Assembly: GCF_024362525.1 (NCBI RefSeq)
Contig: NZ_CP101458.1
Span: 1-64,000, forward strand
Origin: Natrononativus amylolyticus
Lineage (GTDB): Archaea > Halobacteriota > Halobacteria > Halobacteriales > Natrialbaceae
DNA length: 64,000 bases
Reading direction: 5' to 3'
Made by a program: the position numbers and the translations under genes
The notes under the pieces: model-generated
Told to the model about the DNA's origin: nothing
The model's database searches: none
Seen by the model: the letters and a program-made list of their open reading frames with translations, nothing else
In this document: piece after piece, positions 28,077 to 33,990 of the stretch
How the letters are laid out: every line of letters begins with the position of its first letter
Numbering within the stretch: position 1 is the stretch's first letter

Positions 28077-28655
28077 ATGGAGTATTCACTCGAAATCGAC
28101 GGGACGCCGGAGACAGTCCCTGGGGGAACCAGCGTTCTTCTCTTGCATCCGAGCACGGGCGAGACGGACCGCATCGACACCGACTTTCTGAAGACCGACA
28201 CCGACTCCTTCCTCGTCGTTTCCACCCGAACGACCGCCCGCGAAGTGCGCCAGAAACTCGAGTACTACGACGTCGACGAGTCCCGCGCGGAGATCCTCGA
28301 CACGTTGAGCATCGAACGCGGCTACTCCCGGCGCTCGAGTGCGAACGTCCACTACGTCTCCGCACCCGACAACTTAGACGCCATCGTCGAACACGTCGAG
28401 GGGTTCCTCGAGGCACACGACGGCAAGCTCCGGGTGAGCTTCGACTCGATCACCGAACTCGCCTACTACGCGGGCGAGGAGCCCACACTCGAGGCGACCA
28501 AGCGGATCCTGGAACTGCTCGAAGCACACGACGCGGTCGGCCTCTTTCATCTCTCCGACGAGGTCCACGACGAGCGCGTCGTCGACGACTTCCGGGCGCT
28601 GTTCGACGGCGTCATCGACCTCCACGAGGACGACACCGTCGACGTCGAGTTCTAG
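28077..28655 (+). CDS. haloarchaeal RecA/RAD55-fold-like protein (DUF7090-like)
   Basis: 192 residues, acidic. VPGGTSVLLLHPSTGETDRI stands where RecA-fold proteins have a P-loop, but no GxxxxGK[ST] is present. Later strands and helices (FLVVSTRTTAREVRQKLEYY, LRVSFDSITELAYY, AVGLFHLSDEVHD) follow the KaiC/RAD55 order. This looks like a RecA-type fold that no longer binds ATP. The DUF7090 name is from memory. A TATA-like CTTAAGT lies 29 bp upstream of the start. Function unknown; possibly regulatory. Confidence 0.75.
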   Translation: MEYSLEIDGTPETVPGGTSVLLLHPSTGETDRIDTDFLKTDTDSFLVVSTRTTAREVRQKLEYYDVDESRAEILDTLSIERGYSRRSSANVHYVSAPDNLDAIVEHVEGFLEAHDGKLRVSFDSITELAYYAGEEPTLEATKRILELLEAHDAVGLFHLSDEVHDERVVDDFRALFDGVIDLHEDDTVDVEF

Positions 28656-28719
28656 CCGGCTCTCGAGACCCGCAGACGACCGACGTCAACTCGCTCAAGA
28701 CCGCCGACTCGCTCAAGAC

Positions 28720-29181
28720 ATGACACGCCCGCCTACACGCGACGACGAGCACCCGCCTGCGAGCGACGACGAACGCGCGTCCACGGCCGACGACGAACGA
28801 CGCGAATCCACAGCCGGCGTCGACCACCGGTCGGCCCACGACGACCCCGCGACCAGAACGTACGACAAACTGGTTCGCGATCGGATTCCAGAGCTAATCC
28901 GCGAGAGCGGCGACCGACCGGTCACGCACGCAGCGACCGGCGCAGAGTACGACCGTCGACTCGCCGAGAAGCTCCAGGAGGAGGCTACGGAGTTCTGCGA
29001 GGACGGCGACCTCGAGGAGCTCGCGGACGTCCTCGCCGTCGTCGAAGCGATCTGTGAGCGAGCGGGCGTCTCGAGGGAGGAGCTGGCGACGGTACAGCGG
29101 GAAAAACGGGCCGAACGGGGCGGGTTTTCCGAGGGGATCGTCCTCGAGCGCGTCGAGGTCGACGGGGCGACCGACGGGTAA
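28720..29181 (+). CDS. MazG-like nucleotide pyrophosphohydrolase with disordered N-terminus
   Basis: 153 residues. The catalytic part starts at TYDKLVRDRIPELIRESG (about residue 47), where most family members begin, and has the metal-binding EExxE...ExxD pattern in EKLQEEATEFCEDGDLEELADVL. It likely hydrolyses NTPs or phosphoribosyl-ATP-like substrates to monophosphates. The first 46 residues are a repetitive, Asp/Glu/Arg-rich extension (DDER repeats). No ATG, GTG or TTG lies nearer the core, so the start at 28720 is the only choice. Confidence 0.85.
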   Translation: MTRPPTRDDEHPPASDDERASTADDERRESTAGVDHRSAHDDPATRTYDKLVRDRIPELIRESGDRPVTHAATGAEYDRRLAEKLQEEATEFCEDGDLEELADVLAVVEAICERAGVSREELATVQREKRAERGGFSEGIVLERVEVDGATDG

Positions 29182-29253
29182 GTCGCCGGCTCGAGGGCCG
29201 TCCGAGCACCGGTCGGCGACGGCCGACCGGGACCGTCGCCCCAGCGCGCCCGG

Positions 29254-30036
29254 TCACTCCGCCAGTGCGTCGAACGTCTTCTCGGCCCAGCGAACCGCGT
29301 AGGCGGCGCCGTGGTCCGCGTAGGCCGTCGTTTCGAGTGCGGCGAACGGCGCGGGCAGGTCGATCCCGTGTTTGATCGCGCTACAGGCGAGCTCCGTCGC
29401 GTCGGCGAAGTCGGTCTCGCCGCGGGCGACCGCGCTCGGGAGCGCGGAGACCCGTCCCTCGAGCCGCGAACCGGCGTCCCGCCAGGCGTCGAAGAGCGCC
29501 GGACGGTCGTCCTCCCAGTCCGCGAAGACCGCCCGCGTGTGCAACCCGACCCAGCCGTCGTACAGCGCGGCGGCGATCTGGTAGGTGGCGTTCGGGTCGA
29601 GGGGGACGGCCGCGTCGAGCTCCCGGTAGCGGTCCTCGAAGAAGCCGATGAAGTGTTCGGGGACCTCGAGGCCGACCTGCACGAGCGCCTCCGCGACGAG
29701 GAAGTCGATGAACGCCTCCGGCGACCCCTGGACGCGCGGTTTCACCAGCACCACCGGCGGGTCGGTCTGGCGGGTCCAGGCGACGCTGCCGTCGCCGGGC
29801 ATTCCGATGGTGAACTCGCCGCTCGCGTAGCGCGCGAGCAGCCGCGGCGCGTCCTCCGGCAGCCACGCCGCGGGATAGCTCGACGGCGCGAGCCCGTCGA
29901 CGAGCACTCCCAGCTCCTCGGCGACTGCCGGCGGGAGCGTCTCAAAATCCCGTTCGGTGTCGAGAACGAGCGCAGCCGGGGCGTGGGCTTGCCGGACCGC
30001 GTCAGCGGAACTCGAGAGCGCTCGCGTCTCGAACAT
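29254..30036 (-). CDS. conserved haloarchaeal protein (DUF7089-like)
   Basis: 260 residues, acidic, mostly helical. No signal peptide, membrane segment or known catalytic motif seen. Segments such as AEALVQVGLEVPEHFIGFFE and YQIAAALYDGWVGLHTRAVF look structured and conserved-like. The DUF7089 label is a recollection and unproven. The ATG overlaps the stop of a 29-residue membrane microprotein by one base, so the two are translated together. Confidence 0.75.
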   Translation of the reverse strand: MFETRALSSSADAVRQAHAPAALVLDTERDFETLPPAVAEELGVLVDGLAPSSYPAAWLPEDAPRLLARYASGEFTIGMPGDGSVAWTRQTDPPVVLVKPRVQGSPEAFIDFLVAEALVQVGLEVPEHFIGFFEDRYRELDAAVPLDPNATYQIAAALYDGWVGLHTRAVFADWEDDRPALFDAWRDAGSRLEGRVSALPSAVARGETDFADATELACSAIKHGIDLPAPFAALETTAYADHGAAYAVRWAEKTFDALAE

Positions 30037-30125
30037 CAGACGAAAACGATCTGGAAGACGAGCAGGATCGACAGCAGCGTCGAGGCGCCGACGGTCGTGA
30101 GAACGATCTTGGTTGCAGTGCTCAT
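30036..30125 (-). CDS. 29-residue single-helix membrane microprotein
   Basis: ATG 30125 opens MSTATKIVLTTVGASTLLSI followed by a hydrophobic end LLVFQIVFV and TGA. One membrane helix covers almost the whole peptide. The TGA overlaps the ATG of the next gene (TGATG). A TATA-like ATTTAAGC on the minus strand at 30147-30154 is at leaderless spacing. Coupling, promoter and composition support a real gene. Function unknown. Confidence 0.7.
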   Translation of the reverse strand: MSTATKIVLTTVGASTLLSILLVFQIVFV

Positions 30126-30235
30126 ACTCCGTGGCTATCGGTCGGATCGCTTAAATCCATCCTTCCGCCCCCGCCGTACCGGGTTCGTCTGGCGCAGGCA
30201 GGAGGAGGCGCGAAGTGAGAGACGAGGCACTCGAG

Positions 30236-30358
30236 GTAGTGAGCCAACGGGAGAGTGCGGAGGTAGTGAGCCAACGGGAGAGTGCGGAGGTAGTGAGCCA
30301 ACGGGAGAGTGCGGAGGTAGTGAGCCAACGGGAGAGTGCGGAGGTAACGAGCCAACGG
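30236..30358. repeat. 27-bp minisatellite, four perfect copies plus a decayed fifth
   Basis: Unit begins GTAGTGAGCCAACGGGAGAG and ends TGCGGAG. Copies start at 30236, 30263, 30290 and 30317; a partial copy with changes starts at 30344. As 27 is a multiple of three the array stays open in several frames; in one plus frame it would encode VVSQRESAE repeats. No gene evidence accompanies it. Confidence 0.95.
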
Positions 30359-30496
30359 ACAATACGCACACCGGTTCGGTTGCGACCGGCGGGGACCGCA
30401 ACCGAACGAACTGCGACCAGGAGTACGGAAGCAGCCACTCTTCGTGTCGAGCCTAAAGTCAGGGGTTGAGTAAGGCAACAGGTAGTCTCGAGTGTG

Positions 30497-30518
30497 TTCC
30501 AGTGGAAACAGAAGGGGT
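30497..30518 (+). promoter_or_regulatory. ORB-like motif downstream of oapC
   Basis: TTCCAGTGGAAAC followed by A and GAAGGGGT: the haloarchaeal ORB core with one inserted base. It lies 130 bp past the oapC stop, about 2.2 kb left of the main origin region. Confidence 0.5.
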
Positions 30519-30649
30519 TCGGGCGGGCACAAAGAAGCGGCGCCGGCAACCGAGGATCGAAAGTCACCGTCACCGGCGACGGGCCCCGGGTGTCGTCGCA
30601 GTCGGCAACGGGGCCTCGAGCGATCCCCAAGTCGTCACGTGAGAGGAGC

Positions 30650-31513
30650 TTACTCGGACCCGTCGCGCCAGGAGTCGGGAACGTTGATCACGTACCGGCC
30701 GTCTTCCTGGAGCGAGACGATGTACTCCTCGCGGTCGTACAGCTCCATCAGGTTGAGTTCGTACTGGCCGGGGCTGACGATCTTGATGCTCTCGAACTGG
30801 TCGTTGAGTTCCTCGCGGAGGTCCTCGAGCGACTGCTCCTCGCCTGACGGTTCGCTGACGACGCGACCGTGGTTCGGTGGCCGTTCGCTTCCCTCCTGGT
30901 CGCTCGGAAGCTCCTCGGGCGAGACGACCTCGCTTCGGGCGTCGGCCTGTGCCGAATCCTCACCGTCGGTCCGGTCGTCCGGTTCCGGTGACCGCTGAGC
31001 CTCGTCCTCCTGCGTCTCGGTCGACGGCCGACTCGAGTCCGGCGACGGCGAGCGGATCGGGGGCGACACCTCGGTCGTCGTTGTCGCGACGTCGGCAGCC
31101 GACTCCGGTGTCGACTCGCGGTCCTCCGGGGGGCGTGCGGTCTCCGGCCACTCGGCGAACCCCGTCTCGCTCGAGCGCGCGACTGCTCGATCCGGTTCGG
31201 CCCGATCTACAGCCCGGTCGCCGGGGCCGACACTCGAGTGTGAGGCGTCGGTGTCGGACGAGGCGGGTGCCTCCTCCTCGACGGACGTCGCCGTCGGTCG
31301 ATCGACCTGTTCCGTGACGGATCGGTCGGCGACGGAGCGGTCGGCGGCGGATCGGTCCTCGTCACCTTCGATCTCGCCGCTGTCGCCCGCGTCGTCCGAA
31401 GCGCCCGCGGGGGTGAACTGGAACTTGTTCCCGCCGCAGTCCGGACACCCCGACAGCATCTCCTTCGAGCCGTCGGGAAACGTGCGACCGCAGGTCGTAC
31501 ACTGGTGGGGCAT
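30650..31513 (-). CDS. oapC: OapC, origin-associated zinc-ribbon protein
   Basis: 287 residues. N-terminal zinc ribbon MPHQCTTCGRTF plus SGCPDCGGNKF (Cys 5, 8, 23, 26), a long acidic, disordered middle (about 35-225), and a conserved C-terminal domain (LREELNDQFESIKIVSPGQY, YVINVPDSWRDG). This three-part layout matches OapC, encoded next to oriC1 in haloarchaea. Role is not well known; position suggests origin function. The ATG overlaps the oapB stop by one base; last gene of the oapA-B-C operon. Confidence 0.85.
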   Translation of the reverse strand: MPHQCTTCGRTFPDGSKEMLSGCPDCGGNKFQFTPAGASDDAGDSGEIEGDEDRSAADRSVADRSVTEQVDRPTATSVEEEAPASSDTDASHSSVGPGDRAVDRAEPDRAVARSSETGFAEWPETARPPEDRESTPESAADVATTTTEVSPPIRSPSPDSSRPSTETQEDEAQRSPEPDDRTDGEDSAQADARSEVVSPEELPSDQEGSERPPNHGRVVSEPSGEEQSLEDLREELNDQFESIKIVSPGQYELNLMELYDREEYIVSLQEDGRYVINVPDSWRDGSE

Positions 31514-31914
31514 TAGTTGCGGGAGACGAGAGCGCTGATGAGTGTTTCGTCCTTGTGGAGGGTTTCGATCTGGTTCGCCGGCCCGATCACCGTGAGTTTG
31601 TTCGCCGACTCGTCGGTTCCCATGATCCGTCCGAGCAGCGAGGAGTCGCGCGTGCTGGATTTCGGGTAGGTCTCGATTTCGATCCCGTTGAACTCGTCGG
31701 GGCTGATCTCCGCCATCGTCACCTCGATGAGTTTGCTCTCCTCGTCGGGAGAGAGCCCCTCCTCGAGGATCACGATGTTACCGTCGTGGACGCCGTCGAG
31801 GATCATCCGGATCTTCTCCATGCTCGTCAGCCCGTTCATTCGCTCGCCGCTGATCAGGTCGATCTGGACGCCGTCGGCGCCTTTCCCGTCGTCTGCGTTC
31901 GTTGCTTCTGGCAT
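31513..31914 (-). CDS. oapB: OapB, DUF2073 family
   Basis: 133 residues. Family features: VQIDLISGERMNGLTSMEKI near residue 16, GNIVILEEGLSPDEESKLIE and LTVIGPANQIETLHKDE. Member of the DUF2073 family linked to origins in euryarchaea. Starts 5 bp after the oapA stop. Molecular function unknown; conserved pairing with an Era-like GTPase and orc1 suggests a replication-linked or signalling role. Confidence 0.88.
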   Translation of the reverse strand: MPEATNADDGKGADGVQIDLISGERMNGLTSMEKIRMILDGVHDGNIVILEEGLSPDEESKLIEVTMAEISPDEFNGIEIETYPKSSTRDSSLLGRIMGTDESANKLTVIGPANQIETLHKDETLISALVSRN

Positions 31915-31919
31915 TCAGC

Positions 31920-32558
31920 TCACCCGAAGTACTCCGCGATATTTTCGTACACTTCGTCCATGTTCTTTCCCTCTTTCGCCGACAGCGGGACCGTCTTGTG
32001 CTGTGGGAACGCGTCTTCGATCCGCTTGATGCTCGACTCCTCGAGGTCGATCTTGTTCGCGAAGATGAGAACCGGGAGATCGCGGGACTCGATGATGCCG
32101 ATCAACATCGTGTTGACCTGCGTGATCGGGTCCTCCGCGCTGTCGAGGACGTAGATAACGCCGTCGACGTCCTCGCGCAGCCAGTGCATCGCCTCGGCGA
32201 CGCCCTCGGTCGCCTCCCGCGAGCGACGGATCGCGTCCTCCTTGTCCATCTCGTCGGTGAACTCCTCGTAGTCGACTTTGGTCGTGACGCCGGGGGTGTC
32301 GACGATGTCGATCGTCACCGACTTGCCGTTGCGCTCGATTTCGACGTTCTCCTTGCGGCGGGCGCGGCGCGTTTCGTGTGGAACGTGGCTTTCGGTCCCG
32401 ATCGCGTCACCGGTCCAGTCGCGGGCGATGCGGTTCGCAAGCGTCGTCTTCCCTGCGTTGGGCGGGCCGTAGATGCCGATCCGCTTTGGCTCCTGTTCGG
32501 AGAACAGGCGATCCGTAACGCGAGAGATGCTGTCTTTGAGTCCTGTAAACAATCCCAT
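31920..32558 (-). CDS. oapA: OapA, Era-like GTP-binding protein
   Basis: 212 residues from ATG 32558 (MGLFTGLKDSISRVTDRLFS). Complete G-protein motifs: G1 IYGPPNAGKTTLANR (about 30-44), G3 IVDTPGV, G4 IFANKIDLEE and G5 PLSAKEGKNMDE. The open frame upstream of 32558 has no family match. A small GTPase of the Era/Obg-like group always found beside oriC1 in haloarchaea. First gene of oapA-B-C and divergent from orc1 across the origin. Confidence 0.92.
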   Translation of the reverse strand: MGLFTGLKDSISRVTDRLFSEQEPKRIGIYGPPNAGKTTLANRIARDWTGDAIGTESHVPHETRRARRKENVEIERNGKSVTIDIVDTPGVTTKVDYEEFTDEMDKEDAIRRSREATEGVAEAMHWLREDVDGVIYVLDSAEDPITQVNTMLIGIIESRDLPVLIFANKIDLEESSIKRIEDAFPQHKTVPLSAKEGKNMDEVYENIAEYFG

Positions 32559-32653
32559 CCTTGAGATCCTCCATGCACCAGGGGGTGCGTCTGCGCGTAC
32601 TACTGAACCGAACTCACTTAAGCCTACGTCAGACGTGTGGACTATCCAAGAGA

Positions 32654-32707
32654 TAACACGTACCACGATCGGTGAGAGAACGGTAACACGTGCCATGGGT
32701 GAGAGAA
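32654..32707 (+). repeat. imperfect direct repeat near the oapA side of oriC1
   Basis: Two copies of a segment starting TAACACGT[AG]CCA and ending GGTGAGAGAA, at 32654-32680 (27 bp) and 32684-32707 (24 bp). They lie about 100-150 bp upstream of the oapA start, so could be promoter or origin elements. Confidence 0.8.
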
Positions 32708-32728
32708 GAAGGTAGTGGCAGGGGTGGG

Positions 32729-32750
32729 TTCCACCCGAAACTATGGTTGG
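32729..32750 (+). promoter_or_regulatory. weak ORB-like motif in oriC1
   Basis: TTCCACCCGAAAC matches the left half of the origin recognition box, but the right half is changed (TATGGTTGG in place of GAAGGGGTG). A degenerate site. Confidence 0.45.
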
Positions 32751-32883
32751 TGTGATGAGCCGACGGATTCATGGTCAACGATAACACAAACCGTGCTAAT
32801 TTGACCCACAGTAAGTGGGCGAAATCCATCACGTCAGACGAGGATAGTGTGGAATCATTGTCCTTTTCTCTCTCGAGGCGAGA

Positions 32884-32910
32884 CCCCCACCCCTTCGTTT
32901 CGGGTGGAGA
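32884..32910 (-). promoter_or_regulatory. long ORB, left arm of oriC1
   Basis: On the minus strand TCCACCCGAAACGAAGGGGT followed by a G-run (GGGGG), i.e. the full ORB including the G-string. It points left and pairs in inverted orientation with 33203-33234 across the AT-rich core. Confidence 0.85.
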
Positions 32911-33029
32911 CCCGATCGGGTGTGGGGTCGAGATCGGCGGTTGAGTCCAACGAGCGTGACGTTCGGACCCCTGATCTCGCGTCGAGCAGAAGTGTCGAGC
33001 GCTGGCTCGAGTGATTTCGACGGTTTCGG

Positions 33030-33180
33030 GAGGTCTAGTAACAGAGTGCCGTTAGTGGAGCGAATCTAGTAGACTCTAGTAATATAAACCGACAGACCTA
33101 GTAACACTATGGTTTTTCTAATGCTACGGACCGTGTTCTACTCACACCCACATAAAACCTTCCAGTCCAAAATCTTCGGT
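33030..33180. other. AT-rich core of oriC1 (candidate duplex-unwinding element)
   Basis: A clear AT-rich stretch in otherwise GC-rich DNA, between the inverted ORBs. Contains CTAGTA at 33035, 33066, 33076 and 33098 plus TAATATAAA and TTTTTCTAATG. The spacings of 31, 10 and 22 bp are near whole helical turns. Confidence 0.7.
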
Positions 33181-33202
33181 ACCCCCTCCCCCCTCGGTCC
33201 CG

Positions 33203-33234
33203 TCTCCACCTGAAACAAAGGGGTGGGGGGTGTC
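33203..33234 (+). promoter_or_regulatory. long ORB, right arm of oriC1
   Basis: TCCACCTGAAACAAAGGGGT, then a G-run (GGGGGG) and TGTC. One change from the core (CAAAG for CGAAG). Opposite in orientation to the ORB at 32884-32910. Confidence 0.85.
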
Positions 33235-33454
33235 CGAAGAATCGACTCACGTTTCTCAGGGTCGAACTGTCGATTCTACCGGCGTATTCTCACACTCCCA
33301 ACGTCTCGCGGCCTTGGGACTCGCGTCTCTCCGGACGCTCGTCGGTGACTGCCGAACGCACGCCCGTTGAACGAGACTCAGCTCGGACCGGCCGTCGGCG
33401 GCATCTCGGACTCCGAGTTGATTCGGTGGCACGCATCCGACGAAGTTCGGGCTC

Positions 33455-33580
33455 TCCTACACGCGTGGCCCCATCCTCCTCCATGCGTCCACATTACACG
33501 TCCACCGTCCTCCTACACGCGTACACACATTACACGTCCTCGCACATTTCCTCATTATACACGCGTGCATACATTATGTG
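33455..33580 (+). repeat. interspersed TACACGCGT / CACATTACACGTCC repeats
   Basis: TCCTACACGCGT at 33455 and 33511, a related ATACACGCGT near 33557, and CACATTACACGTCC at 33490 and 33526, with a decayed CATACATTATG at the end. The units alternate. The open frames here are poor in acidic residues and not gene-like. Confidence 0.7.
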
Positions 33581-33958
33581 TAAACAATTCACAGGCGCTC
33601 TCGCTCAGTCTCGGCTCCGGCCGTCCACCCGGACTGCTCGAGTCGAACCGATCGGCACGCCGTCGTCTCGAGACGACAACCGATCCCCGTTCGCTCGTTC
33701 GCCCGTCGGCATGGTTTGCGGTCGTCTGTCGATCAGTACAGCTGGTTGCGTGACTGAGCGGGCAGCACGTTACTGTAACGTAGATAGATTGCTTTACTGT
33801 CCAGGGGTATTACTGGTCTACGACCTGAAGGGAAGAGTTTATTAGCTAGGTATTCCTCTGGTTCGTTTGCATCAACTGGACCCGACGGGAGCGACGAATC
33901 TCCTGAAACAGGGCATCTGAGGCCTACCACCTCCATTCTCTGTGCTGTCGGGCCGTAC

Positions 33959-33978
33959 TCCACACGAAACAAGGGGGT
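33959..33978 (+). promoter_or_regulatory. ORB-like motif immediately upstream of orc1
   Basis: TCCACACGAAACAAGGGGGT, two changes from the ORB core. It ends 12 bp before the orc1 start codon, so Orc1 bound here could repress its own gene. Confidence 0.65.
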
Positions 33979-33990
33979 TTCGAACAACGG

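Larger units (their letters stand above)
30126..30649. other. 524-bp intergenic region with minisatellite and ORB-like motif
   Basis: Holds the promoter of the microprotein at its left edge, four perfect copies of a 27-bp tandem repeat (30236-30343), and an ORB-like motif at 30497-30518. The open frames that cross the repeat are not supported as genes. The region separates the 29-residue gene from the oapC stop. Confidence 0.7.
32559..33990. other. candidate chromosomal replication origin oriC1
   Basis: 1432 bp without a supported gene, between divergent oapA and orc1/cdc6. Holds two long ORBs in inverted orientation (32884-32910 minus, 33203-33234 plus), a weak ORB at 32729, one at 33959 just before orc1, an AT-rich core at about 33030-33180 with in-phase CTAGTA repeats, direct repeats at 32654 and 32684, and TACACGCGT-type repeats at 33455-33580. 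The gene order oapC-oapB-oapA-origin-orc1 matches the main origin of other haloarchaea. Origin activity is inference. Confidence 0.85.

Noticed and set aside
30215-30469. 84-codon frame encoding VVSQRESAE repeats across the minisatellite
   Set aside because: Open only because the unit is 27 bp; other frames are open too, and there is no promoter or conserved part.
33345-33845. 166-codon open frame in the oriC1 region
   Set aside because: Rich in Arg/Ser/Thr, poor in acidic residues, built over the TACACGCGT repeats, with no promoter; unlike haloarchaeal proteins. An overlapping frame from a TTG at 33367 begins in a gene-like way but soon becomes low-complexity.
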